64,000 nucleotides of DNA from Actinomadura luzonensis (GCF_022664455.2 NZ_JAKRKC020000003.1:186001-250000); one strand, 5' to 3'. Numbered from the stretch's first letter, positions 42,022 through 50,819 are shown. The notes: a model not told the origin generated them from the sequence alone. Made by a program: numbers and translations.

Positions 42022-42855
42022 ATGCTCCACAGACGACACCCCCGGCATCACGCCACCCAGCTGGACACCCGAAGCGTCCGGCTGGGGGCCAGCGCCACGG
42101 TCATGGCTCTCCTGCTGTCGGCGTTCGCGCTGACCAGGACCGAGCGCGGGATCGAGCTGCTCGGCCGCGGGGTCGGCTTCCTAGAGTTCTACGCGGGCGT
42201 GTTCGCCCTGGTGCTGCTGACCGCGACGGTCGCGCTCGGCATCATCACCACCGAACGCGTCTTCCTGTCCCCGGCCAACCGGGTCAGGGCGCAGCTCGCC
42301 CACCGGGCCACCGCCCTGATCGGCATGGCCTACCTGGTCACGCACCTCTCCCTCATGATCAGTCTCGGCCACGTCCCGCTGGGGGCGGCGTTCGTCCCGG
42401 TGGCCGGGATCTACGTGGCCCTCGGGACCGTGGCCCTCGACCTGATGGTGGTGGCCGTGGTCACCGGGATGGTCCGGGGACGGTTCGCGGTGAAGAACCG
42501 GCCGTGGATGTGGCGGGTCATGCACTCCGCCGCCTACCTGGCCTGGCCCATCGGCATCATGCACGGGCTCACCGCCGGCCGGCCACCGGCGGGCTGGGTG
42601 GCCTGGTCGTACGTGGCCAGCCTGGCGGCGGTCGGCGGGGCGCTGATCGTACGCGTGCTGGCCTCGCTGCGCCGGCCGCCCGTCGTCACCGAACGGGTCG
42701 AAGGGCCCGCGGTGACCGCTCCGGCCGCCGTGGGCGTCCCCGCCGAGCGGCCGCAGAAGGTCGCCGCGGGCAACGCCGCCGCCACGGCGGCGGCCATGCG
42801 GAACGCGCCGGTGAGCCTCGCCGAGGCCCGCCGCAGATACCGGGAGGCCGGATGA
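42022..42855 (+). CDS. ferric-reductase-like transmembrane haem protein
   Basis: 277 residues with six membrane helices (about 25-215). Histidine pairs suited to two haem b groups are in AHRATALIGMAYLVTHLSLM and RVMHSAAYLAWPIGIMHGL. This matches the ferric reductase-like transmembrane domain. A 65-residue basic, Ala-rich C-terminal tail lies in the cytoplasm. It should carry electrons across the membrane, probably from the NuoF-like protein encoded 28 bases downstream. GGAGGG precedes the ATG. Confidence 0.85.
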   Translation: MLHRRHPRHHATQLDTRSVRLGASATVMALLLSAFALTRTERGIELLGRGVGFLEFYAGVFALVLLTATVALGIITTERVFLSPANRVRAQLAHRATALIGMAYLVTHLSLMISLGHVPLGAAFVPVAGIYVALGTVALDLMVVAVVTGMVRGRFAVKNRPWMWRVMHSAAYLAWPIGIMHGLTAGRPPAGWVAWSYVASLAAVGGALIVRVLASLRRPPVVTERVEGPAVTAPAAVGVPAERPQKVAAGNAAATAAAMRNAPVSLAEARRRYREAG

Positions 42856-42883
42856 CCCTGATTCTCATCGCGAAGGAGCGACT

Positions 42884-44497
42884 GTGATCCCGGCCCGAGT
42901 GCCAAGGGTGTTACGGATGGGTCCGGCCCGGCTGACCGCCGGGCTGGACCACTGCCGTCGCCTCGACCTGCCCGCCCACCGCACCCTCCACGGCGTCGTG
43001 GAGCCGCGGGAGCTGGGCGAGCTCATCTCCTACGCCAACGAGGTCGACATGCGCGGGCGGGGCGGCGCGGCCTTCCCGTTCGCGCGCAAGCTGCGGGCGG
43101 TGGCCGACGCCGCCGGCTCCAACGGCGAGAGCGTCGTGCTGGTCAACGGCGCCGAGGGCGAGCCGGCCAGCTCCAAGGACGCCATGCTGCTGACCCGCAA
43201 CCCGCACCTCGTCCTCGACGGCGCGGTGCTGGCCGCCGAGGCGCTCGGGGCCAGGGAGGTGGTGGTGGCCACGGCCGGGGGCGAGGTGGCCGAGGCGTCC
43301 GTCGCCGCCGCCGTGGCCGAGCGCCGGGCCGCCAACGTCTCCGGCGGGGCCGAGAGCCGGGTGCCGATCCGGGTGGTCGGCATCAAGGAGCGCTTCATCT
43401 CCGGCGAGGGCGGCGCGCTGGTCAGGGCCGTCAACGGCGAGGAGGGCATCCCGCCGGGCCGCAAGAAGCGGGCCGCGACGAGCGGCGTGGACGGGCTGCC
43501 GACGCTGCTGTCCAACACCGAGACGTACGCGCAGCTCGCGCTGCTGGCCGAGTACGGCCCCCAGAAGTACGCCGCGGTCGGCACCAGCAAGGAGCCGGGC
43601 ACGATCCTGCTCACCGTCAGCGGCGGCGCGGCGCACGGCGCGGTCATCGAGACGCCGACCGGCACGCTGCTGGCCGACGTGCTCGCCATGTGCGAGGCCG
43701 ACATCGGCGACGGCGTGCTGATCGGCGGCTACCACGGCGCGTGGCTGTCGGCGGAGGCCGTCGAGACGGCGGTGATCTCCCGCGAGGGCATGAAGGCCGC
43801 CGGCGCGACGCTGGGGGCCGGCATCATCGTGCCGCTGGGCGAGTCCACGTGCGCGCTCGGCGAGGCCGCCCGGGTCGCCTCGTACCTGGCCAGCGAGTCG
43901 GCGGGCCAGTGCGGCCCGTGCCGGCTCGGCCTGCCGGACGTGGCCAAGCTGATGAACGCGCTGGTCGAGGGCGCCGGCTCGGTCGACGCCGTACGGCGGG
44001 CGGTGCGGCTGGTGGAGCGGCGCGGCGCCTGCTTCCACCCCGACGGCACCGCCAAGTTCGTGCTGTCGGCGCTGGACGCCTTCGAGGCGGAGATCGCGCT
44101 GCACCTGGAGCACGGCTCGTGCGGCCGGCCGGTGCGCGGCGTGATGCCGATGCCGGAGCGCGCGGCCGAGCTGGAGTACCGGCTGGAGGTGGACTGGTCG
44201 CGCTGCCAGGGGCACGGGCTGTGCGCGCACCTGCTGCCCGAGTTCGTGGACCTGGATGACTACGGCTTCCCGTCCTTCCGCAACGTCCCGGCGTGGATGG
44301 TCAAGGAGGCGCGGCGGGCCGTGGACATGTGCCCGGCGCTGGCGCTGCGGCTCGCGCAGTCCAGCGGGGACGGGCACGGGCCGGGCCCGTCGAAGTCGAC
44401 CGGGTCGCCGCTGCGGCTGGTCAAGGACGGCGTGATGAAGGCGGCCAGCGTGCCCCGGCTGGCCCGCGCCGGAGCCGGAGGAGGGGCCGCCGGGTGA
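42884..44497 (+). CDS. NuoF-like flavoprotein with C-terminal ferredoxin domain
   Basis: 537 residues. Residues about 50-390 match the 51-kDa NADH-dehydrogenase subunit: FMN/NADH loops MRGRGGAAFPFARKL and VNGAEGEPASSKDAMLL, an SLBB segment (PTGTLLADVLAMCEADI), and the iron-sulfur part ESAGQCGPCRLG, where the first cysteine of the usual ESCGxCxPCR is Ala. Residues about 425-490 form a small ferredoxin with CQGHGLC and a later CP, three cysteines as in 3Fe-4S proteins. It probably passes electrons from NAD(P)H to the preceding haem protein. GTG start with AAGGAG. Confidence 0.88.
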   Translation: MIPARVPRVLRMGPARLTAGLDHCRRLDLPAHRTLHGVVEPRELGELISYANEVDMRGRGGAAFPFARKLRAVADAAGSNGESVVLVNGAEGEPASSKDAMLLTRNPHLVLDGAVLAAEALGAREVVVATAGGEVAEASVAAAVAERRAANVSGGAESRVPIRVVGIKERFISGEGGALVRAVNGEEGIPPGRKKRAATSGVDGLPTLLSNTETYAQLALLAEYGPQKYAAVGTSKEPGTILLTVSGGAAHGAVIETPTGTLLADVLAMCEADIGDGVLIGGYHGAWLSAEAVETAVISREGMKAAGATLGAGIIVPLGESTCALGEAARVASYLASESAGQCGPCRLGLPDVAKLMNALVEGAGSVDAVRRAVRLVERRGACFHPDGTAKFVLSALDAFEAEIALHLEHGSCGRPVRGVMPMPERAAELEYRLEVDWSRCQGHGLCAHLLPEFVDLDDYGFPSFRNVPAWMVKEARRAVDMCPALALRLAQSSGDGHGPGPSKSTGSPLRLVKDGVMKAASVPRLARAGAGGGAAG

Positions 44498-44567
44498 CGA
44501 AGCTGTGACCAACCCGGTGCTCCATGCCGGCGTCTCACCGTTGAGCACGAGGGACGGGGAGACGTTC

Positions 44568-45992
44568 ATGGATCGCCGGGATTTCCTGCGCGCGGCGGCG
44601 GCGGCCCCGCTCGCGGGCGCGTTCGGGGCGAGCGCGCGCGGCGCGGCCGCGCCCGACTGGGCGGGGCTGCGCGGCAGGCTGTCGGGGTCGCTGGTGCGGC
44701 CGGCCGACGCCGGGTACGCCGCCGCCCGCCGCCTGTTCAACCCGGCCTACGACCGGATCAGGCCGGGCGGCGTCGCCTACTGCGAGAGCGCGGCCGACGT
44801 GGCCGCGTGTCTCGCCTTCGCCCGGGCGGGCGGCATCCCCGTCACCGCCCGCTCGGGCGGCCACTCGTACGCGGGCTGGTCCACGGGCACCGGGCTGGTC
44901 GTCGACCTGTCGCGGATGAACGCGGTCAGTCACGCGGGCGGCCACGCGGGCGGCCGGGCCACGGTGGGCGCGGGCGCCCGGCTCATCGACGTCTACGACC
45001 GGCTGGCCCGCAGCGGCGTGAGCGTGCCCGCCGGCTCCTGCCCGACGGTGGGGGCGGGCGGCCTGACGCTCGGCGGCGGGATCGGCGTCGTGTCCAGGAA
45101 GCACGGGCTGACCTGCGACGTCCTGGAGTCGGTGCGGGTGGTGACGGCCGACGGCCGGGTGCTCGACTGTGACGCCACGCGGCATCCCGACCTGTTCTGG
45201 GCCTGCCGGGGCGGGGGCGGCGGCAACTTCGGCGTGGCGGTGTCCTTCACCTACCGGACGTTCGAGGCCGGCCAGGCCACCGTGTTCTTCCTGCACTGGC
45301 CGTGGTCGAAGGCGGGCGCGGCGGTGCGCGAGTGGCAGGCGTGGGCGCCGGCCGCCCCGGACGAGCTGTGGTCGTCGCTGCACCTGACGCGCTCGGCGAG
45401 CGGGCTGGACGTGGAGGTCGTGGGCACCTACCTGGGCGGCGCGGCGGGCCTGGAGCGGGCGCTGGCCCCGCTGACGGCGCGGCTCGGCCGGCCCGCCCGC
45501 CGGTACGTGCGCACGGTCCCCCACCTGGAGGCCATGAAGATCATGGGCGGCTGCGGCTCGCGGAGCACGGCCGAGTGCCGGCGCGTCCCGCGCACGTCGT
45601 TCGCGGCCAAGTCGCACCTGGCCTACCGGCGGCTGCCGGCGCCCGGCGTGCGGGCGCTGGTGGCCGGGGTGGCGCGCGGCGGGCGGCACTCGGTGCTGCT
45701 GGACGCGATGGGCGGCGCGATCGGGCGGGTGGCCGCGACGGCGACGGCTTTCCCGCACCGGGCGGCGTTTTACAGCGTGCAGTATTACCAGGAGGGAATG
45801 GACCGCGCTTGGCTACGCGCCATTCACGCTGATATGTCCGATTATTTCGGGAACCATGCGTATGTGAATTACCTCGACCCCGATTTACCGGACTGGCGGA
45901 GCGCCTATTACGGCGCCAACGCGGCCCGGCTGGCGGCGGTCAAGGCCGCCTACGACCCCGGCCGCCTGTTCCGCCTCCCCCAGGGCGTGTGA
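44568..45992 (+). CDS. Tat-exported FAD-dependent oxidase (berberine-bridge/PCMH type)
   Basis: 474 residues. The twin-arginine signal DRRDFLRAAAAAPLAGAFG is at the very start. The FAD domain has VTARSGGHSYAGWSTGTG (histidine for 8-alpha-histidyl FAD) and GSCPTVGAGGLTLGGGIGVVSRKHGLTCD (cysteine region), and the C-terminus YVNYLDPDLPDWRSAYYGANAARLAAVKAAYDPGRLF is the BBE domain. Such oxidases act on sugars, alkaloids or polyketides using O2. A TTA leucine codon (45885-45887) lies in an AT-rich stretch. The ATG at 44568 has GGGGAG 7 bases upstream; the gap from the NuoF-like gene is 70 bases. Confidence 0.9.
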   Translation: MDRRDFLRAAAAAPLAGAFGASARGAAAPDWAGLRGRLSGSLVRPADAGYAAARRLFNPAYDRIRPGGVAYCESAADVAACLAFARAGGIPVTARSGGHSYAGWSTGTGLVVDLSRMNAVSHAGGHAGGRATVGAGARLIDVYDRLARSGVSVPAGSCPTVGAGGLTLGGGIGVVSRKHGLTCDVLESVRVVTADGRVLDCDATRHPDLFWACRGGGGGNFGVAVSFTYRTFEAGQATVFFLHWPWSKAGAAVREWQAWAPAAPDELWSSLHLTRSASGLDVEVVGTYLGGAAGLERALAPLTARLGRPARRYVRTVPHLEAMKIMGGCGSRSTAECRRVPRTSFAAKSHLAYRRLPAPGVRALVAGVARGGRHSVLLDAMGGAIGRVAATATAFPHRAAFYSVQYYQEGMDRAWLRAIHADMSDYFGNHAYVNYLDPDLPDWRSAYYGANAARLAAVKAAYDPGRLFRLPQGV

Positions 45993-45998
45993 CCGGGC

Positions 45999-46712
45999 TC
46001 AGCGCTTGAAGACCTTGCCGCGCACGTACACCGGGTCGCCGATCTTGACGATCTCGAACAGCCGCTTGGAGACCGACATCGGCACCCGCACGCAGCCGTG
46101 CGAGGCCGGCCGCAGCGGCACCTGCGTCGAGCCGTGCAGGGCGATGCCGCCGACGAAGTAGAGCGAGTTGAACATCGAGCCCAGCCGCCCGGTCGTCCAG
46201 CCGGGCGCGCGGCTGGACACGCGGAAGTCCCCCACCGGCGTCACGGCGTTCCCGCAGTGCCCGTTCTCGCAGTAGTGCACCTCCGCGCCCGAGGAGATGT
46301 GCGAGGTCAGCACGGGCCGGCGGTTGCGGTAGACGGTGAGGAGCTGGTCGCGCAGGTCCACCTCCACCCGGTTCGGGCCGCCGGTCGACACCATGGGCCG
46401 CTGGCGCGAGCGCCGCTCGAACGCCTTCCACACCTCCGGGCCGACCGCGCCCTTCGGCATGAGCCTGCGGGTCTTCTGGAAGGCCCAGACCGCGTACCTG
46501 GTCTGGTCGTCGTACACGCCGTTCAGCCGGCCCCAGTAGAAGCCGCCCGCGTGCAGCCTGCGCTGCAACGTCCGCACGTCCTCGCCCCGGTCGCCGGGCT
46601 TCAGCACGACCTCCGGCGCCGTCTCCGCGTACGCCGCGACCGGCACGCCCAGCAACGCCGAAAAGCCGCATCCCATAACGAGTGCCGCAATTCCCCGTAC
46701 CTTTGTCCTCAT
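45999..46712 (-). CDS. L,D-transpeptidase with peptidoglycan-binding domain
   Basis: 237 residues. Signal peptide (about 1-30, ending AAYA), PG-binding domain (VVLKPGDRGEDVRTLQRRLHAGGFYWG), then a YkuD domain with the catalytic IALHGSTQVPLRPASHGCVRVP (His, Ser-His-Gly-Cys). It forms 3-3 peptide cross-links or attaches proteins in the cell wall, outside the membrane. The ATG at 46712 is preferred to an upstream in-frame codon since it begins a normal signal peptide. Convergent with the FAD oxidase, with 6 bases between the ends. Confidence 0.93.
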   Translation of the reverse strand: MRTKVRGIAALVMGCGFSALLGVPVAAYAETAPEVVLKPGDRGEDVRTLQRRLHAGGFYWGRLNGVYDDQTRYAVWAFQKTRRLMPKGAVGPEVWKAFERRSRQRPMVSTGGPNRVEVDLRDQLLTVYRNRRPVLTSHISSGAEVHYCENGHCGNAVTPVGDFRVSSRAPGWTTGRLGSMFNSLYFVGGIALHGSTQVPLRPASHGCVRVPMSVSKRLFEIVKIGDPVYVRGKVFKR

Positions 46713-46804
46713 GTATCGCGCGTACCCGAACCACCGAATAACCACCCACGGGTTCCGGAAAACAAGTCGCAATCCTCCCGCGCGACCCGGGAAGATGTGG
46801 TGGT

Positions 46805-47443
46805 ATGCGTAACTGGCCGCTTTTCGACCTGTCCATCACGACTCCTCGCCTCGTGCTCCGCCTCCCGTCCCTGGCGGACCTCGACGAGCTGGCCGACCGC
46901 GCCGCCGAGGGCGTCCACGAGGAGGGCTTCATGCCGTTCCTGTTCCCCTGGACCGACGGGGAGCCGGCCGAGCGGGCCAGGCGGACCGCGCAGTACCACT
47001 TCCGCGCCTGGGGCGCCCTGACCCCCGAGGACTGGGCGCTGGAGTTCGCCGTCCTGCACGAGGGCGTGGTGGTGGGCACCCAGGGGGTCATGGCCAAGGA
47101 CTTCGCCGTCACCCGCGAGGTCTCCACCGGCTCCTGGCTCGGCCGCCGCTTCCACGGGCGGGGCATCGGCACCGAGATGCGGGCGGCCGTGCTGCACCTG
47201 GCCTTCGCCGGGCTCGGCGCGCGGCACGCGGTCACGCAGGCGTTCGAGGACAACCACGCCTCGCTCGCGGTCACCCGCAAGCTCGGCTACCGCGAGGACG
47301 GCATCACCCTGCACAACCGCAGGGGCGAGGCGGCGGTCACCCAGCGCTTCCGGCTGCGCGCCGGGGAGTGGGCCGAGACCCCCGGCGTCGAGGTCCACGG
47401 GCTGGCCCCGTGCCTGCCGCTGCTGGGCCTCGACGGCTCCTGA
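46805..47443 (+). CDS. GNAT family N-acetyltransferase (RimJ/RimL-like)
   Basis: 212 residues. TPRLVLRLPSLADLDELADRA opens the GNAT fold; SWLGRRFHGRGIGTEMRAAVLHLAF is the acetyl-CoA pyrophosphate loop, and NHASLAVTRKLGYREDG the conserved C-terminal motif. It acetylates an amine using acetyl-CoA; substrate unknown. It diverges from the L,D-transpeptidase across 92 bases. Confidence 0.9.
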   Translation: MRNWPLFDLSITTPRLVLRLPSLADLDELADRAAEGVHEEGFMPFLFPWTDGEPAERARRTAQYHFRAWGALTPEDWALEFAVLHEGVVVGTQGVMAKDFAVTREVSTGSWLGRRFHGRGIGTEMRAAVLHLAFAGLGARHAVTQAFEDNHASLAVTRKLGYREDGITLHNRRGEAAVTQRFRLRAGEWAETPGVEVHGLAPCLPLLGLDGS

Positions 47444-47521
47444 GCCGCCGCGAATAGCCTGATTTACCGGCACTTCTGGGGAGGTTTTACCCTAGAACGG
47501 TATTCGAGCCTGGAGGTGGCC

Positions 47522-48169
47522 GTGGTCACGGGTGTGCTGATCGACTGGGGCGGGGTGCTCACCACCAGCCTCACCGACTCCATCGCCAAGTGGATCGAGG
47601 CGGACCGGATCGACGCCGAGCACTACCGCGCCGTCATGCGCGAGATGATCGACCACGCCTACGGCGACGGCGCGGGCGAGAGCGCCGTCCACGCGCTGGA
47701 GCGCGGCGAGCTCGACGGCCCCGCCTTCGAGCGCGACCTCGCCGCCCGCCTGGTGACGCTCGACGGGGTGCCGCCGGTCGCCGAGGGCCTGCTGGAGCGC
47801 ATGTTCGCGGGCTTCGACCGGGTCGAGGCGATGTACGACATGCTGCGCGACGTACGCTCCCACGGCGTCAAGACCTGCCTGGTGTCCAACTCCTGGTCCA
47901 ACACCTACCCGCGCGACGACTGGGACGAGGTCTTCGACGCCGTGGTCATCTCCGGCGAGGTCGGCATGCGCAAGCCGGAGCCGCGCATCTTCCACCACGC
48001 GCTCGGCCAGGTCGGGCTGCCGGGCGCGGAGTGCGTGTTCATCGACGACATCGAGGCCAACATCGTGGCCGCCCGCGCCCTCGGCATGGCCGGGATCCAC
48101 CACCGCGACGCGGACACGACCATCGCGGAGGTCGAGTCTCTCCTACGCCTCACGCTGCGACGGGCATGA
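47522..48169 (+). CDS. HAD-like hydrolase (subfamily IA)
   Basis: 215 residues. Motif I is LIDWGGVLTT (the Asp nucleophile kept, DWGGV variant), motif II CLVSNS, motif III with lysine in GMRKPEPRIFHHAL, motif IV FIDDIEANI. A helical cap lies between about 15 and 100. A phosphatase-like enzyme with unknown substrate. The GTG at 47522 is preferred to the GTG at 47516 because GGAGG occupies 47512-47516. Confidence 0.88.
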   Translation: MVTGVLIDWGGVLTTSLTDSIAKWIEADRIDAEHYRAVMREMIDHAYGDGAGESAVHALERGELDGPAFERDLAARLVTLDGVPPVAEGLLERMFAGFDRVEAMYDMLRDVRSHGVKTCLVSNSWSNTYPRDDWDEVFDAVVISGEVGMRKPEPRIFHHALGQVGLPGAECVFIDDIEANIVAARALGMAGIHHRDADTTIAEVESLLRLTLRRA

Positions 48170-48224
48170 TAGGTGCCCTGCACGCCGGACCGACCCCCGG
48201 CGGCTGAAGCACGAAAGGTTCGTG

Positions 48225-48734
48225 ATGCGCGTCTATCTGCCGTGCACGCTCCCGGCCCTGGCCACGGCGGTCAAGGCGGGAGAGGTGGGCCCGGCCCCGC
48301 TGACCGGCTACGCGGTGACCCCCGCGCTGACCGAGTGGTACGCCTCGGGAGACACCGAGGAGCTGGAGTACGTGGCGCTGACCGAGGCCGCCCGCGCCTC
48401 GCTGCGCATGCTGGCCGCCGACCGCGCCGACGGCGTCGAGGCCCCGCCGCGCCGGGTGGTGATCGCCGCCGAGGTGCCGGAGGGCTCCGCCAAGGCCGGC
48501 GCCGACCTGGAGGAGCGCGCCCGGGTGCGGCTCGCCGAGGCGGTCCCGCTGGCCAAGGTGGCCGCGGTGCACATCGACGACGTGGAGGCCGCGGCCGACA
48601 TCGAGGCGGCCGTCGCCGCGCTGCCCGCCGCCGACGGGGGCGACGACGACGCCCGCTTCACCGTGGACGGCGCCGAGGCCCACGAGCTGATGTGGTACGC
48701 CACCCAGGAGATCCCCGACCTCCTGCGATCATGA
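48225..48734 (+). CDS. conserved actinobacterial protein of unknown function (DUF6912-like)
   Basis: 169 residues. It begins MRVYLPCTLPALATAVKAGEVGP and has GYAVTPALTEWYASGDTEELEYVALTEAARASLRML, a pattern of conserved actinobacterial hypothetical proteins; the family name is from memory. A predicted mixed alpha/beta, soluble protein with an acidic C-terminal half and no signal peptide. AAAGG lies six bases before the ATG at 48225; a GTG three bases earlier is possible. Confidence 0.75.
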   Translation: MRVYLPCTLPALATAVKAGEVGPAPLTGYAVTPALTEWYASGDTEELEYVALTEAARASLRMLAADRADGVEAPPRRVVIAAEVPEGSAKAGADLEERARVRLAEAVPLAKVAAVHIDDVEAAADIEAAVAALPAADGGDDDARFTVDGAEAHELMWYATQEIPDLLRS

Positions 48735-48823
48735 CAAAGATCACAATTCCTTGACCGCACGGAGCGAAATCTCGCTAAGGTCCCGACGCAGCACTGTTCT
48801 CTGACACGAGGAGTCGGTTCCAA

Positions 48824-49276
48824 GTGAAGCTTCGCGTTGTGGCGACCGCGGTGGGGGCCGCGGCGGTCACCCTCCTGGCAGGCTCCCCCGCCGTCGCGCA
48901 GGCCGCGGCGCTGAAGCCCTACGACCACAAGGACCCGTACCGCAGCGGCTGCGGCAACTCGGCGCGGGCCGTGCGCACCGCGCCGATCAACAGCCGGGCC
49001 AACGGCCGGGTCGGCACGATCAAGCTCATGTGGTCGGGCAAGTGCAAGACCAACTGGACCGAGATCACCACCGCCACCTCGGCGAGCGGCATGATCAGCG
49101 TCTACCGGAACGGCGCCAGCGACACCTTCCACTTCAAGAAGGGCAACGGCGGCCGGCACTGGGGCAACATGCTCTACGCCAACAACGTGTGCGCCTGGGG
49201 CAGCGCCACCGTCCAGTGGAACGGCGGGCGCGGCGGCCAGAACGGCTCCGGCAGCACCGGCAAGGCCTGCGGCTGA
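48824..49276 (+). CDS. secreted DUF2690-like protein
   Basis: 150 residues. Signal peptide about 1-28 (ending AQAA). The mature part has DPYRSGCGNSARAVRTAPI and KLMWSGKCKTNWTEI plus two more cysteines, so two disulfides are likely; the C-terminus is Gly/Asn/Ser-rich. This matches DUF2690 exported proteins of actinomycetes, function unknown. A good promoter precedes it: TTGACC at 48751-48756 and GCTAAG at 48774-48779. GTG start with GAGGAG 10 bases upstream. Confidence 0.82.
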   Translation: MKLRVVATAVGAAAVTLLAGSPAVAQAAALKPYDHKDPYRSGCGNSARAVRTAPINSRANGRVGTIKLMWSGKCKTNWTEITTATSASGMISVYRNGASDTFHFKKGNGGRHWGNMLYANNVCAWGSATVQWNGGRGGQNGSGSTGKACG

Positions 49277-49367
49277 CCTGCCGCCCACCCGGGTCGCGGC
49301 CACTCCGGCCGGCGACCCGGGTCGTTACCCGGGAATGTCATCCGCGCCGCATAAGCTGACCCATGAG

Positions 49368-49994
49368 ATGACGAAGCACATCATTTGGGACTGGAACGGC
49401 ACGCTCTTCCACGACATCGACGCCGTGGTCGGAGCCACCAACGAGGTCTTCAAGCCCTACGCGCTGCCCGCGTTCACCGCCGACGACTTCCGCGCCGTCT
49501 ACACCCGGCCCATCTGGGTCGCCTACGAGCGCATGCTCGGCCGCCCGCTCGACGAGGGCGAGTGGGAGCTCCTGGACAACGGCTTCCACGAGCACTACTT
49601 CCGGCTCGCCGAGATCTGCGGCCTGGCCGCCGACGCCGAGCTGGTGCTCACCGGCTGGACGGGCACGCAGTCGCTCTGCTCCATGGCCCCGCACGCGCAC
49701 CTGGTGCCGAAGGTGGACTCGTTCGGCATCACCCGCCACTTCACCCGCGTCGACGGGCTGGTCGGCACCACCGGCGGCGAGAAGGCCGCCCACCTGGCCG
49801 CGCACCTCCAGGCGCTCGCCGTGGACCCCGCCGAGGTCCTGATGATCGGCGACAGCGTGGACGACGGCCTCGCCGCCCGGCACGTGGGCGCGCGGGCCGT
49901 GCTCTACACCGGCGGCATGACCACGCGGGCCGACCTGGAGGCCACCGGCCTGCCGGTGGTGGACACGCTCGCCGCCGCGCTCGACCACGTCTGA
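49368..49994 (+). CDS. HAD-like phosphatase
   Basis: 208 residues. Motif I is IIWDWNGTLFHD with the nucleophile Asp; GTTGGEKAAHL supplies the motif III lysine and VLMIGDSVDDGLAAR motif IV. The nucleophile is intact, so phosphatase activity is plausible; the substrate could be a phosphoglycolate-like molecule. The ATG at 49368 lies next to an upstream out-of-frame ATG; TAAGCT at 49352-49357 hints at a near-leaderless message. Confidence 0.87.
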   Translation: MTKHIIWDWNGTLFHDIDAVVGATNEVFKPYALPAFTADDFRAVYTRPIWVAYERMLGRPLDEGEWELLDNGFHEHYFRLAEICGLAADAELVLTGWTGTQSLCSMAPHAHLVPKVDSFGITRHFTRVDGLVGTTGGEKAAHLAAHLQALAVDPAEVLMIGDSVDDGLAARHVGARAVLYTGGMTTRADLEATGLPVVDTLAAALDHV

Positions 49995-50079
49995 GGCCGG
50001 GCATACGGAAATCCGCGGGACGGCGGCCCCGTACCGGGCGCCGCCCGTACTCTTGCAGTGTCCCCGACAGGAGGCTGCC

Positions 50080-50802
50080 ATCAACCGCCTTGTGCTCTGG
50101 AACGTCGACCTCACGCTGGTCGACGTCGCCATCGTGACCAGGGACGCCTACGCCGAGGCGTTCCGGGCCGTGACCGGCCGCCCGCTGGTCAAGCTCGTCC
50201 CGCCGATGGGCCGGCCCGACTCCGAGATCGTCTTCGAGACGCTCGCCGTCAACGGCGTGCGGGCCGAGGACGAGCACCTGCCCGGCTTCCTGGCCGCGCT
50301 GGCCACGGCCTTCGCCGCGCGCAAGGGGCGGCTGGCCAAGGAGGGGCGGGCGATGGCCGGGGCCAAGGACGCGCTGAAGGCCGTCGCCCGGCTCGACGGC
50401 GTCGTGCAGACCGTGCTGACCGGCACGATCAAGAGCAACGCCGTGCTCAAGCTGAAGGCGTTCGGCCTCGACAAGTTCGTCGACTTCGAGCTCGGCGGCT
50501 ACGGCGAGGAGCCCTACCCCAAGGCGACGCTGCTGCAGGTCGCCCAGGGGCGGGCCAAGCAGCGGCTCGGCACGCCCTTCACCGCGGCCAACACGGTGGT
50601 GATCGGCGACTCGACGCGCGACGTGCAGGCCGCCAGGATCGGCGGGGCGGCCGTGATCGGCGTCGCGTCGGGCCGCTCGATGGCCGGCGAGCTGCGGGAG
50701 GCCGGGGCCGACCTGGTGCTCCCCGACCTGTCCGACGCCTCGGAGGTGGTCGCCGCCGTCACCGCGCTCACCACGCCGTCCGCACCCCGCAAAGCCGGCT
50801 GA
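50080..50802 (+). CDS. HAD-like protein with Asn in place of the nucleophile Asp
   Basis: About 240 residues. Motif I reads LVLWNVDLTLVD, so the first Asp of DxDxT is Asn (codon 50101-50103); TVLTGTIKSN, Lys in EEPYPKATLL and VVIGDSTRDVQAA are the other motifs, all present. Loss of the nucleophile should block phosphotransfer. The start is unclear: AGGAGG at 50069-50074 is five bases before an in-frame ATC (50080), which would be a rare start codon. An in-frame TTG at 50053 has no ribosome site, and the GTG at 50092 would be too far. Confidence 0.75.
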   Translation: MNRLVLWNVDLTLVDVAIVTRDAYAEAFRAVTGRPLVKLVPPMGRPDSEIVFETLAVNGVRAEDEHLPGFLAALATAFAARKGRLAKEGRAMAGAKDALKAVARLDGVVQTVLTGTIKSNAVLKLKAFGLDKFVDFELGGYGEEPYPKATLLQVAQGRAKQRLGTPFTAANTVVIGDSTRDVQAARIGGAAVIGVASGRSMAGELREAGADLVLPDLSDASEVVAAVTALTTPSAPRKAG

Positions 50803-50819
50803 GCGAGGCCGGCTGAGGG

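Noticed and set aside
50800-50819. Repeat of GCCGGCTGAG between convergent genes
   Set aside because: Two copies only, partly within the coding end of the HAD gene; no hairpin of note.
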